Shown: positions 43,046 to 53,764, counted from the stretch's first letter. The stretch is DNA of 64,000 nucleotides from Bettongia penicillata ogilbyi (GCA_023548195.1 JAJHZJ010000009.1:4137001-4201000); one strand, 5' to 3'. Translations and numbers: made by a program. The notes: generated by a model from the sequence alone, not told the origin.

Positions 43046-43820
43046 GCTGTAATCCAATCCACATTTGAGGCATGGATTGATCTTTCCTCAACATATGGCC
43101 ATTCAGCTAAAGAGCCTCATTTTCATGATTCTCTTTGGGAATTTGTACCATCCATTCATTCAGTTAGCAAATATATATTTGTTAAGTACCTACTATATTA
43201 TACTCTATGTAAGACTTTACAGTCATTTGTGGCCCCCTTTCCAGTATCTAAGAACCTCTCCTTTCTGGAAGAACCCTTTTGTGTAACTGATTACACTGTC
43301 TCCAGGATTTGTTCTGAGGTTATTGCTTGCACTCAGGGCTACAATGATGGTTACTGAAATTTGCTAACGAGGAGAAGAGACTGTTGGAAGGCAATATTTT
43401 TCTTCCCATGGTCACTAATTCATACTTACTTCTGAATAATTCACTTTGGTTAATAGCCCTGTGGTTATAGGATACACTCAGTAAATATTTGTTTAGTAAC
43501 TGAGTCAGTGGGCACATAGCTCTTGATCTGCCTGGTATACTGAGGGTTAGTACAGTTCATCTCATCTTGGCTTTCAGGGATTCAGAGAGTGGGAATGCAA
43601 GACGCCTCTCCGTAAGTATGGCTGATGTTTTCAAAGGCGATTCTGACATTGGAGTTCTTAGTTTTCCTAGATGTTTTTCCTGTATTTATTGGCCAGACCT
43701 CCCATCTTGGGCAGACTGTGCTCACATTGTTTGTAATAGTGATGGCATGGAACCATATGTACTCTGGCCTGTGGTCTGGCAACATATGAATGTAGCTAGA
43801 CATTAACCTTTGGCTGAGGA
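43046..43820. other. Unassigned stretch
   Basis: Short L2-tail wording at 43140-43210 (aatatatatttgttaagtac). No gene. Confidence 0.3.
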
Positions 43821-43824
43821 GTTT

Positions 43825-43955
43825 CAATTCAATTCAGCATTCATTTGTTAAATGTTTCCCATATACTGAGCATTGTGTTAGATATTTGGGGGTTGGTATA
43901 AAATGTAGATAAGACATTTTCTTTTCCTTGATGGAGCTTATGATCTAGCAGGGGG
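43825..43955 (-). repeat. L2 3' end
   Basis: ttcatttgttaaatgtttcc, actgagcattgtgttagata and gatggagcttatgatctagc. Confidence 0.7.
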
Positions 43956-44470
43956 CTAGGAAACACACACAAAAAAATGTGTCAGTGTATGTGTCGAAAT
44001 AACAATGATCCTTCTTCTTTCTACCATTCTTTTGTAAGAGATGGTAGAGAAGTATGGGAAGACCTATAGGCAATGAATTATAGAGAACATGGTGCTGGTA
44101 GGAAAAGATTTCATTCTCAAAATGTTATGGGCTTGAGGGCATATGGCAGAAGGGAATCGAGTGGGTGCTGCTGAAAAGAGACTTCTAAGGAATGGTGATG
44201 AGAGAAGTCAGAGACTGAACATAGCAGGCAACAGATGCCAACTCAAATATGAGCAGGCAGAAGTGCCTACGCCAGACTTGGAGCTTGAAGACCAAGCTGA
44301 AAGGAAGGAAAGTAGGAGCTATTGAATAGGTGAGGATAGCAGGAGTGAGGTTCCAAACCTTGAAGAGTATCAGGAACTGTGGCAAAGCTTGGGAATTGAA
44401 ATTAAAGGCATCTGACAACACTGTGACCTGTCAATCAGGACCCTATGCTACTTATTGGGACTTCCCTTAG
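43956..44470. other. Unassigned, probably decayed L2
   Basis: Weak L2-like phrases near 44330-44420. No coding signal. Confidence 0.3.
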
Positions 44471-44471
44471 A

Positions 44472-44632
44472 TTAGGGGTTTCCCTTTGGGAGTCTGGTGA
44501 AGCCCATGGAGAATAATGTTTTTAAATGCATAAAGTAAAGTACAGAGGGATTACAAAGGAAAATGATTATAAAGAAATACAGTTACAAAATAGTTTAAAA
44601 ACAAGTTCATGCATCCTAGTTTGAGAACCCTT
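44472..44632 (-). mobile_element. Old hAT-like DNA transposon
   Basis: gggagtctggtgaagcccat, aataatgtttttaaatgcat and gtttgagaaccctt. Same broad family as 27765. Confidence 0.55.
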
Positions 44633-44639
44633 GACTTAG

Positions 44640-45210
44640 ATTTCCCAGATTGGTATTGTGACTTATCAGAGACTGAAACCTACAGGAATAGGGAAATTGA
44701 AACTGGAACCAACCCAGAGATATGTTCTATTTCATATGGTTTTGATAAAAGTTTCAGGTAAATGAGTCCCTTCTTGCCTCACAAGTGTCCTAAATAAAGA
44801 TGCGATGCTTAAATGCTGATCAGAAGCCTAAAGTTGCTGTGAAAGTGAAGTCTAATACTCTCAAAAGAGAATAAAAACATGTCAGAACATGATTATCTTA
44901 GAGAGATAACCTGGGTGGAGAAAAGAGTCAGAGAAAGAACATTCTTAATTATTAATAAGCCTCCAATACTGAATTAGGGTCTGCACAAGTCCAAAGTTTC
45001 AGTACTGTATAACTATTGACAGCTCTGATACAAAAATAATACATTATTAATTCATTTGAAGTGCAAACAAAATACTCTTTGCAGCTAAGGGTGGAAATGT
45101 CAGTTATCTGTTGGGGGATCAGGGATGGCTCCATGGAGTTGATGGCATTTGAGTTACACTTCTAAGATCTGAGAGTTTCTTCACAATGACTTTCACTTTC
45201 TATTTTCATT
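44640..45210. other. Unassigned stretch
   Basis: AT-rich, no gene or element recognised. Confidence 0.35.
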
Positions 45211-45214
45211 TTTA

Positions 45215-45445
45215 CCAACTTATTTAAGTCCCTCAGCGTCTTCTATTTGGACCATTATAATAGGCCCCTAATTATTTTCTCTACCTTTCTTTTCTCTCTA
45301 TTTCAAACCATCCTGAAAATCAGTATCCTAAAATATCACTATCATTACCTTCCACAAAATATTAAAAGAGCTCTTAGTCCCCTAGAAGATTCCTTAACCT
45401 AATAGTCAAGGCCTTCTATGATTTGGTCTTACATGCCATAGAGGA
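45215..45445 (+). repeat. L2 LINE coding-region fragment
   Basis: atttggaccattataatagg and tcaaggccttctatgatttg match the L2 ORF2 C-terminal part. Decayed. Confidence 0.6.
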
Positions 45446-45765
45446 TTGAGTGTTGGACTGAGAAGGAGACATCTTCATCTCACTTCTGAAACTACCTTGC
45501 TGTGTGAGTTTAGGCAAGTAATTTAGCTTCTCTTGTCCCTAATGTCCTAACTGGATGAGATGATCTTGTGGGACTTTGGATTTGGAGTCAGAAGACCTGT
45601 ACAAATTCTGGCCTCTGTCACTTACTATTAATACGATCTTGGCAAGCCACTTAACCACTATGGGTGTCATTTTCTTAAAGAAGGGGTTAGACTAGAAAAC
45701 CTCAAAAGTTCCCTTCTATATTAATTCTGCCCAAGATCCTATGATTTTAGATAGATACACTCATT
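45446..45765 (+). repeat. Two consecutive MIR-type SINE fragments
   Basis: First at 45440-45560 (tgagtttaggcaagtaattt). Second at 45575-45760 (ggatttggagtcagaagacc, then ctatgggtgtcattttctta). Confidence 0.65.
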
Positions 45766-45774
45766 CCTTTTGAA

Positions 45775-46035
45775 ATGAGGGAAAAGGGTATTCCCGACGT
45801 AGGGAACAGTGTAAGCAAAGACATAAAGGGGGAAAGTGTAAGATGTGTATGAGGAATTTTCAGTAGTCTAGTTTATTAAAACCACCAAATATGTGAAAGG
45901 AACTAGTGTAAAATGATGTTGGAAAGGTAAGGTCAGGCAGATTGTGGAGTAATTTTGTTGTTAGGCAAGTTTGGACTTTATTAAATAGAAAATAGGAAAG
46001 CATTGAAAGGTTTTGAGAAGAGTGACAGGATTAGA
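45775..46035 (-). repeat. L2 LINE fragment (piece 1 of a broken copy)
   Basis: Reverse-sense L2: gtaagcaaagacataaaggg, ttggactttattaaatagaa and agagtgacaggattagatct. Further pieces in the same order lie at 46680-47030 and 48875-49300. Confidence 0.6.
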
Positions 46036-46044
46036 TCTGTACAT

Positions 46045-46062
46045 AAGGAAGAAAGAAAGAAA

Positions 46063-46122
<60 letters not shown>

Positions 46123-46170
46123 AGGAAGGAAGGAAGGAAGGAAGGAAGGAAGGAAGGAAGGAAGGAAGGA

Positions 46171-46234
<64 letters not shown>

Positions 46235-46245
46235 GAAAGAAAGAA
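46045..46245. repeat. (GAAA)n(GGAA)n(GAAA)n microsatellite
   Basis: Pure purine tract of about 200 bases. Lys/Glu/Arg open frames are artefacts. Confidence 0.97.
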
Positions 46246-46247
46246 TG

Positions 46248-46645
46248 AAGCATTTATTAAATACTTAGTGTATATAAAACACTGTGCAAATTACTAGGGA
46301 TACAAATAGAAAAGTAAGACAATCCCTGCTCCCAAGAAGCTCATATTCTATTGGGGAAAACCATACATGTGGAAGATTTCAGCCACAAGTCAAGTGGGAA
46401 AATCCCATGGTACTTAAAGTGCAGCAGCAAAACATAGTCGTGCCTCTTCTTCAACATCATTTCTACTGATTAAATCATATCAGTTTCTGATGTAGAACCA
46501 TTTGACAGTGTTAAGGATTTTGGTGGCCTCTAGTATCTGTGACTGTAGCCCTGTAGAATAATTTCCAGACTGTATCTCTACAGTGGTTGCCTCCCAGGAA
46601 GAATAGGATGGCAATGGTGTGGGAAGTCATTTGGAAGCTGAAGAG
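46248..46645 (-). repeat. L2-tailed dispersed repeat, copy 2
   Basis: Opens with a reversed L2 3' end and then follows the body of the 28126-28565 copy, including aaccatttgacagtgttaag and a shared gttgcctcccagg. Confidence 0.6.
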
Positions 46646-46679
46646 AATCAAGTTGAGAAGATATGTTAGGGGACTATTC

Positions 46680-47030
46680 AAGTATATTGACAAATGATTA
46701 TTAAATACTTGCTATGTGCTGTAAGTCAAAGTAAGTTATTCATTATGAACAGTGATTTAGTGACCCTGGGGAAAATAAGTGGCAATGACATTTTGTAATA
46801 GGGTGATGCAGAAGGAATAAAGAGGAGGGCATCGATGTAAAAGATGTTGCTGTGAGAATTAACAGGTTTCAGAAACTTGTTGTATATGGCAGATGAGGTA
46901 GAGGGATGAATCAAAGAAAACACCAAGGTTTTGAACTTAGGAAGTAGAATGTATAGTCATGTCAAAGTCTAAAACAGTGAAGTCAAAAGGAGGAATAGTT
47001 GGTAGAAAAAGATAATAAGCTGTTTTGTTT
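46680..47030 (-). repeat. L2 LINE fragment (piece 2)
   Basis: gagggcatcgatgtaaaaga, ggtttcagaaacttgttgta and caccaaggttttgaacttag match reverse-sense L2 coding region. Confidence 0.55.
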
Positions 47031-47088
47031 TTACATCCCCTGTTCCTTGCACAGTACCTAGCAAATAGTAATTGCCTAGTAAATAACT

Positions 47089-47270
47089 CGGGGCTACTAG
47101 GTGGTGCAGTGGATAGGGAGCTCTGCCTGAAGTTAGGAAGACTCATTTGTTGAGTTCAAATCTGGTCTTAGACACTAGCAGTGTGATCCTGGACAAGTCA
47201 TTTAACCTTCTTTGCCTCAGTTTCCCTATCTTTAAATGAACTAGAGAAGAAATGACATACCTGAATGAAT
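47089..47270 (+). repeat. tRNA-derived marsupial SINE
   Basis: ggggctactaggtggtgcag (A box), gttgagttcaaatctggtct (B box), tgtgatcctggacaagtcat and cctcagtttccctatcttta. Confidence 0.85.
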
Positions 47271-47306
47271 ACCTGAATGGGATATCCAGGTGAAAATATC
47301 TTCTAG

Positions 47307-47780
47307 GTGGTATCTAATAGGCTGATCCTTCACCTAGAAGATAGGCATATACCTGAGAGTCAGTGTGGCCTCAGAAAGGGCCAAGAAATAGTTGATATGG
47401 TGTTTGCTGCCAGACAACTCCAGGATAAATGCCAGGAGCAGAACAGAGGTCTGTACACAATATTTGTGGATTTGACCAAGGCCTTTGACACTGTTAGTCA
47501 TGAGGTCTTGTGGAAAATTATGTCAAAATTTGGTTGCCTGGAGAAGTTCATCAATATTGTATGTCAGTTTCATGATGGCATGTTTGTCTGGGTTCTGGAT
47601 AATGGACAAAGCTCTTGTACCTTCCCAGTCACGAATGGAGTGAAACAGGGCTGTGTGCCTGCTCCCAGGCTTTGTAGCATGATGTTTTCAGTCATATTGA
47701 CAAATGCTTTCAATGAGGATGAACATGGCATCAAGGTCAACTACCATACTGATGGTAAGTTCTTTAATTTAAAAAGGTAA
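47307..47780 (+). pseudogene. RTE reverse transcriptase, N-terminal/palm portion
   Basis: 157-codon frame. Visible motifs: the finger segment ending S-Q-C-G-L-R-K-G; palm motif A at about residues 51-64 (F-V-D-L-T-K-A-F-D-T-V), whose first Asp is one of the metal-binding residues; and motif B at about residues 110-117 (N-G-V-K-Q-G-C-V). Motif C, the catalytic Y-A-D-D, should follow, but the frame breaks at about 47780. The corresponding DNA near 47813-47830 has an altered, frameshifted sequence, so polymerase activity is lost. The RTE clade normally fuses an AP-type endonuclease to this domain; it is absent here. Confidence 0.88.
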
Positions 47781-47959
47781 CAAGCCAAGACCAAAGTGGA
47801 GGGAGTGTTGGTGCATGATTTTGTGCACTCAATGCGGCCTCTGAAGCTGAGATGCAACAATATATGAATCAATTCTCTGCTGCCTGTGCTAATTTTGGCC
47901 TAATGATTAACACCAAAAAAACATAGGTACTCCATTAGCCACCACCATACCATCCATAT

Positions 47960-48577
47960 GTGAAACCATCGATAACAACCAATGGAGAAGTTTTGAATGC
48001 TGTGGATAAGTTCACTTATCTTGGTAGTGTACTTTCCAGGTATGTAGACATTGACAATGAGGTTGATGCGTGCATTGCCAGAGCTGGCTCAGCGTTTGGG
48101 AGACTCCAAAGAAAGGTTTGGAAGAGAAGAAATATTAGACTGACTACCAGACTGAAGGTCTACAGAGCCTTTGTGCTGACTTCATTGTTATATGCTTGTG
48201 AAACATGGACAGTCTACCAGTGTCATGTCAGGAAACTGAATCGCTTCCATTTGAACTGTCTTAGGAAGATTCTGAGAATCACCTGGCAGGATAAGGTACC
48301 AGACACTGAAGTCCTTGATCGAGCTGAACTTCCAGGTATTCAAACTATGCTTCAGAGAGAGCACAACTTTGATGGGCTGGTCATGTTGTTCAAATGCAAA
48401 ATGTACACTTGCCCAAAAGACCATTTTATGGAGAACTCACATGGGGCAGATGCTCACATAGTGGTCAGAAGAAGCGATACAAGGACACTCTCAAGGTCTC
48501 TCTCAAGAACTTTGGATTTGACTGTGCAACATGGGAGACATGGGCACAGGATCACTCAGCATGGCATGCCCACATAA
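47960..48577 (+). pseudogene. RTE ORF C-terminal (post-RT) region
   Basis: 205-codon frame with the conserved post-RT blocks: F-T-Y-L-G-S near residue 19, an L-L-Y-A-C-E-T-W block near residues 76-83, and C-L-R-K-I-L-R-I-T-W near residues 100-110. The last 40 residues, after about residue 165, run in a wrong frame and end by chance. Confidence 0.85.
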
Positions 48578-48683
48578 GAAAAGGTGCTGTGCTCTTTGAG
48601 CAAAGCAGATTAAGACAGCAAAAATTAAATGCAGGATGCATAAATTTGAGATATCCACCCCAAATATTCACAAAGACTATCTG

Positions 48684-48749
48684 TGCCCAACCTGTGGTAG
48701 AGCATTTCGAGCTCATATTGGTCTGATCAGCCACAATTGGACACACTGA
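48684..48749 (+). other. C-terminal C2H2-type zinc finger of the RTE ORF (third frame)
   Basis: A short frame reads C-x2-C-x12-H-x3-H followed directly by a stop (TGA 48747-48749). This is canonical C2H2 spacing at the expected C-terminus. It is in a different frame from the 47960-48577 piece, so not expressed with it. Confidence 0.7.
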
Positions 48750-48874
48750 AATTTCACTTTACAATAGTGATGTCATTTTGGTCCTCTTCAAAGACGAAGG
48801 ACAACAACCACCACCAACTACCATCTTCTAGGTAGTTGTATTTGTAGGTTCCTGAACTGGAGATACTGCTTTGT

Positions 48875-49300
48875 GAGTCATCTTAATAAATAGGTCATGA
48901 TTGATATTGTAGGAATGAGGGAAGATAAAAGGTAGCTGAAGATCCCACCTTGGGGGATTCCCCCATGAAGGAGTGAGGAAGAGGATGAAGAATCATAGAG
49001 GGAGACAGAAAAAAGCAATTGCAGGGGCCAAAGGAGAATCAGGACTATGCGACAACCCCTAGAGCCAAAGGAGAGATGAGTATCCAACGCGAGAATGTCC
49101 TCAATAGTGTCAAATACAGCCAAAGTACAGAGGATGAGCACTGAAAATAGACCATTAGATTTGTCAATTAGGATGCTATTAACGACATTTTTAGTAGAGG
49201 AGTTGGGAGGAAGCTGGACAGAAAGGTATTGAACAGAGACCAAGTCACAAACAAGTGAAAATACTAGGTGTATAGGAGACAACTTTTTCTAAGAAATTTG
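48875..49300 (-). repeat. L2 LINE fragment (piece 3)
   Basis: Reverse-sense L2: accttgggggattcccccat, gtcaaatacagccaaagtac and ttagatttgtcaattaggat. Continues the order of the pieces at 45775 and 46680. Confidence 0.65.
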
Positions 49301-50090
49301 TCAGTGAAAGGAAGGAGAGGAGACAGTTTCAAGGATAAGGCAAAACTATTGATTTGCTTTTTAATGCAGAGAGCCCAGTGAAGTTTGTATTTGAGGGAAT
49401 GTAACACGAAATCCATTAATCTCTGTTCTTTGCAGATATACGTTAAATATGTGATATGAAATGGGACAGCACTTTAGCTGCTCTTTGTCAGGGAGAGGCT
49501 TGCTTGTCATTTCTCCCAATGGGTGAAATCAGAAAGCAGTAGATGTCAGCAGAGTATCAGATGGCCCTAAGGAGACCAAATAGCTAAAGCCCCCCAAGTG
49601 GTTGTAGAAAACATCTCATTGGCCATGAGACCAGTGTAGACATTCAGCAAAGACACCTTGACAGAGTGAAGAAGTGACATTCAGCAGAGATAATTCAGTG
49701 CCCAGAGTGGAAAACACTTTTGTGTATTTCCTAGGACTGTGAATCACCATATTTGTCCAGGCAAATAGCAAATGCTAGAAGAATATTCCAGGCTAAAACT
49801 AAGTCTCTTCTTCTAACTATTTTTCTTCTATTAGTAAATTCACTGTATCTTTTGTTAAATCCCCTTTTCTCAGTTTGTGTCCTCAAAACACATTTCTGGG
49901 AAACTCCACAGAAACTGTCCTAAGATGATCCATGATTGGCACACAGATGAACCAAGTGGTGCGAACATAAAAGGTTTGGGTGAGGAGGTCATGATGCTTT
50001 CCCCTTATTTCTACTTTTAATATGAATATGTACAACACTATTGATGGTGTTTTGTGCTGAATTATGACTAGTACAGGTCTCACATTTTCT
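49301..50090. other. Unassigned stretch
   Basis: No repeat recognised and no coding signal. Confidence 0.35.
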
Positions 50091-50094
50091 TCTT

Positions 50095-50365
50095 ACAGGA
50101 AAGCAATCATGACTCCCTCCCTGAGTCTTTTCTTCAGGCTAAACATTCCTTCAACAGATCCACATACATCACAGACTCCAGGCTTTTCTCCTCCCTGGTC
50201 ACTTTTCCATGGATTCATTCTAGTTTTTTAATATCCTTAGTAAAATATGATAGCCAGAGTATCCAGGTATAGTCTGACTTGGGAAGAAAATAATGAAACC
50301 ATCTTTTTGTACGATCTGTATGACTTAAAGGAAAAAAGAAAACAAAAAGCAACTATATCTCTGAT
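50095..50365 (-). repeat. L3/CR1-like LINE fragment
   Basis: Antisense wording: gactccctccctgagtcttt, tcttcaggctaaacattcct and gtatagtctgacttgggaag. The end (50295-50360) is repeated at 52912-52976. Confidence 0.65.
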
Positions 50366-51155
50366 TTCACTGATAGAGCCAGCTCCCAAGGAGTGAACTC
50401 CATCTATCGATACAGATGAGGATATGCTCTGAAACATATAGTCTTGGAGATTTACTTGGGGGCACAGAGAAGTTATGTGGCTTTCTCAGAATCAAATAGT
50501 TTCTCAGAATCAAAAAAATAAAAACCAAATCAAATATTTGTCACAAGAGATCTGAATCTAGGTCTTTCTCTCTTAATACAACCTTGTATTACATCAGCTT
50601 TTGTGAAGTTCTGTTGCTAATATAGTTTGAACTTGCTACTAAAATTCAATTTTGTTATAATTTATTGTCTAACCAAACCTCCCCCAGCCTGCGTCTTACA
50701 GATCTACTCACATATGCACTCACAAATTCTCCTTTACTTGCCACTTTTTAAGATTACATCTGAGCTTTGGTCTCTTGACTCCTCCCTGAGGACTCTCTTT
50801 TCCCACTTAGAGACTTCTATGAGCACAGAGCTACACCATCCAGATACTTAGCAATTGGCCCTCACAAATCTGTATTTGGACACTTTTCTTACCTTGTGCT
50901 CACTCCCCAAGTTAGTTTTGGAAGACTACACCTGAATGTACATCCTCCTCCCACTTACTCCCTAGTATTTTACTCCCACTTTGTTCATATTTAATAACTA
51001 ATCCATCTTTTTCTCTCTTTCCCTCTCCTCCCACCCTTCCTTGTTCAACTTCACTCATGCAATCTCTGCTTCATATTCAACTGGAAACACAGTCAGTGGC
51101 TAGATTTATACTATCATGCCAAAAATGAATGGCAACATCACAAGCATCTTAATGC
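50366..51155. other. Unassigned stretch
   Basis: Pyrimidine-rich, no gene. No repeat I can name. Confidence 0.3.
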
Positions 51156-51157
51156 TC

Positions 51158-51455
51158 TTTAAATTTTTTAAAAAACTAATTTATTTTTAGTTTTCAGTAT
51201 TTACTTCCATAAGATTTTGAGTTTCAAATTTTCTCCCCTCCCTCCCCAGGATGGTGTGCAATCCGATATAGGCTCTACCTCTGCATCCATATTAAACATA
51301 TTTTCACATTAGTCATGATGTAAAGAAAAATTAGAACTAATGGGAGGAACCATGAGAAAGAAGAAACAAAAGAAAACAACAAAAAAACAAGAGCAAATGG
51401 TACTTCTATCTTCATTCTGACTCCAAAATTCTTTCTCTGAATATGGACAACTAAG
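51158..51455 (-). mobile_element. L1 LINE 3' UTR fragment
   Basis: Same as the 3' part of 8110-8733: ttatttttagttttcagtat, ggatggtgtgcaatccgata and catgagaaagaagaaacaaa. Confidence 0.75.
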
Positions 51456-51504
51456 GCCCTTTTTTAAAAGCCAGTTTCAGAGTCAGGTTCAGAAGAGTAG
51501 TTGC

Positions 51505-51620
51505 TTTATTATTATTGATTTATTTCTTTTCAGTTTTCTACCATCACTTCCATTAGATTTTCTCTCCCTCCCTCCCCAAAATGGTGTGCTATCTTATATG
51601 AGTTCTACACATACATTCAG
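51505..51620 (-). mobile_element. L1 LINE 3' terminus, short
   Basis: Second, very short copy of the same end: ttatttcttttcagttttct, ccaaaatggtgtgctatctt. Confidence 0.7.
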
Positions 51621-51652
51621 TGGTTGCTTTCGTCACTCCCTGCACCTTTCAA

Positions 51653-51716
51653 GAAATGAAAGTATCATGAAGACAAATCAAGAATGTATTTTCTGCTTGA
51701 TTTTTGAAAGTAATAG
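51653..51716. repeat. 64-base dispersed repeat, copy A
   Basis: Matches 52981-53044 at 59 of 64 positions by direct comparison (gaaatgaaagtatcatgaag in both). Confidence 0.8.
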
Positions 51717-51744
51717 AGAGTTCTAGCAGGTGTTTAGATAGATG

Positions 51745-52510
51745 ATAGCATTAGAAACTATCTAGACCAACTTGTTTCTGAATAGGAATGTCCTTTGTAA
51801 TAACTTTAACAAATGACCATTGAGCCTCTAGTTATGGAGGACTTACTACTTCCCAAAGTATCCTATTCCATTTTTTTTGAATATTTCTGATGAGTAGATA
51901 GGTTTTCCTTAAATGACATATCTCTTTAAATCCTCCTTTTTGCTTCAAGTTGTGCTCTCTGTGCTAAGAAGAAAAAGTCCACCCCTCTTTCCACGTGCTA
52001 GCCTCTTTAAATACTTGTTGATATCTATTATGACTCACTAAATTTTCTCTTTTCCCTCTTAAACACCTGTCAGTTTCTTCAGTTGATGCTCATGTGGCTT
52101 GTAGCCTTCTCACTGTCATAGTCATCCTTCTGTACATATGCTCCAGCCTGTCAGTGTGTGTATTCAGGATTTAATCTGACTAGGGCAGAATACTGAGGTA
52201 CTATTACTTATCTCTTTGAACATTGCAATCTGTTAATACAACCCATGATTGGGCTAGATTTTTTTAGCTTTCGGATCACATAGTGGACACATTTTGAGCT
52301 CACAGATGTTTTCAACTCTTGGCAAGCTGGACTTCCTCTATCTTTGTATTTGTGCAGTTGATTCTTTGAATTAAATTTCATCTTAATTAATTTCAGCCAC
52401 ATCTACAATCTCTGGAAGTCTTTTCATCTCCTACCTGTCATCTAGCACAGCAGCTCTCCTTCCCAGCTCTGTCGTCTACAAATTTGATAAGCATAATACA
52501 TACGCATATA
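51745..52510 (-). repeat. L3/CR1-like LINE, about 770 bases
   Basis: Antisense CR1/L3 order: ggaggacttactacttccca, tgctccagcctgtcagtgtg, atctgactagggcagaatac and ctctgtcgtctacaaatttg, ataagc. The minus frame at 52402-52208 is an unrecognisable relic. Confidence 0.7.
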
Positions 52511-52521
52511 TATATATATAT
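52503..52521. repeat. Short (AT)n run
   Basis: catatatatatatatatgc. Confidence 0.9.
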
Positions 52522-52859
52522 GCTTTACTATGAATGAATGGTAATGAAGGCTTTGCTTGCTGATCTATCAAGTCTTCTCTTTAATATTCCAAATGTTTAC
52601 TGAGCACTTTTCATGACTTTTGGACTTTTAAAGGACTTTAAAAGAAGTACAAGAAAGGTACTTGTAAAGGAAACAAGGCAAGGCAAGATACAATTAGACT
52701 GATGGTTCCCAAACTGTGGTCATGGATCCTGGAAGGAATTATTGCAAAGAGTCCATAGATCTGTGTGCACCCAGCATGGGTCTTTGGTCATTATGAATTT
52801 TTAAAATCTGTGGATACTAGTAATGTGACTATTATCCTGGCAAGGTCAATAATAGGCTG

Positions 52860-53044
52860 GATCTGACCCAGGACAGTTAATTTTTTATTTTTAAAAAATA
52901 AAGAATATAGCAGAACCATCTCTTCTTTTGATCTGTGTGACTTAAAGAAACAAAGAAAAGAAAAATAACTATATCTGGCAGAAATGAAAGTATCATGAAG
53001 TCAAATCAAAAATGTATTTACTGCTTGATTTTTGTCAGTAATAG
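52860..53044 (-). repeat. L3-like tail plus 64-base repeat, copy B
   Basis: 52912-52976 resembles 50295-50360 (atctgtgtgacttaaagaaa). 52981-53044 matches 51653-51716. Here the two blocks are adjacent, while at the other locus they are 1.3 kb apart. Confidence 0.6.
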
Positions 53045-53510
53045 GTCTATTAAGTTTAAGTTTGGCAGTTTAAATCTGAAACATGAGCAAAATGAGATGC
53101 TTGTGATCCATCTAACAGTTAACAAAAGGAGGTTTACTTATCCACAGCTGGGCAACGATGTTCAGGGCAGGGAAGGAATGATTACCTAGTCTAAAACGCT
53201 GATTCAGTTGAGCACAGCTTATCAGTTTTGTTCATGCTCCTAGTCTATGGTCTGAAACCTCAGGATGGAGCTTCAGCTGCTCCATCCTGCCATTTCGTGG
53301 CTGTTTTGGACCCACCTGACCAGTTTTAATACCTTATAAGGACAAACTAGCCTAACTCACACGAATATGGTGGTTAGGATATTGCTCCCACCACAGAGTT
53401 TGTGAAATATTTTTACTTAAAAAGGTATCCTCATAACACAAAAGGTTGGGAACTTCTGAATTGGAGCACTTAAAGTGACTAAATGTGGAATACTGAGTAC
53501 GCTGAAAGCT
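53045..53510. other. Unassigned stretch
   Basis: No gene or recognised repeat. Confidence 0.35.
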
Positions 53511-53511
53511 C

Positions 53512-53757
53512 CCTGTTGTTGTTTATTATTTTCAGTCATTTCTGACCCTTCATGACCCCATTTGGGGTTTTCTTGGTAGAGATATTGGAGTGGTTTGCCA
53601 TTTCCTTCTTTTTACAGATGGGGAAACCAAGGGAAACAAGGTTAAGTGACTTGTCCAAGGTCACGCAGCATTTGAGACCAAATTTGAACTCAGAAAGACC
53701 AGTCTTCCTGATTTCAGGCTTGGTACTCTAATGCCTGAACCACCTAGCTGCCCCTGA
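53512..53757 (-). repeat. Marsupial MAR1/WSINE-like SINE, full length
   Basis: Reverse-sense: tgttgttgtttattattttc, gaccccatttggggttttct, cacgcagcatttgagaccaa and the head complement cacctagctgcccct. Confidence 0.88.
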
Positions 53758-53764
53758 GAGCTGC

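Larger units (their letters stand above)
47285..48830 (+). mobile_element. RTE-clade LINE, 5'-truncated and inactive
   Basis: Contains, in order, reverse-transcriptase palm motifs, the RTE C-terminal region and a short 3' UTR ending gacgaaggacaacaaccacc. There is no endonuclease domain, so the 5' half is lost. At least two frameshifts separate the coding pieces (47307-47780, 47960-48577, then a third frame to 48749). It is flanked by pieces of one L2 copy, so it landed in older repeat DNA. Its 3' end resembles the tails of the SINEs at 2108 and 61022. Confidence 0.9.

Noticed and set aside
46003..46297. Lys/Glu/Arg-rich frames, superficially like a nuclear or coiled-coil protein
   Set aside because: GAAA/GGAA microsatellite translation.
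47307..48577. Possible domesticated reverse-transcriptase gene
   Set aside because: The catalytic motif is destroyed, several frameshifts are present, and no promoter or splice context was seen; it is an ordinary dead LINE.
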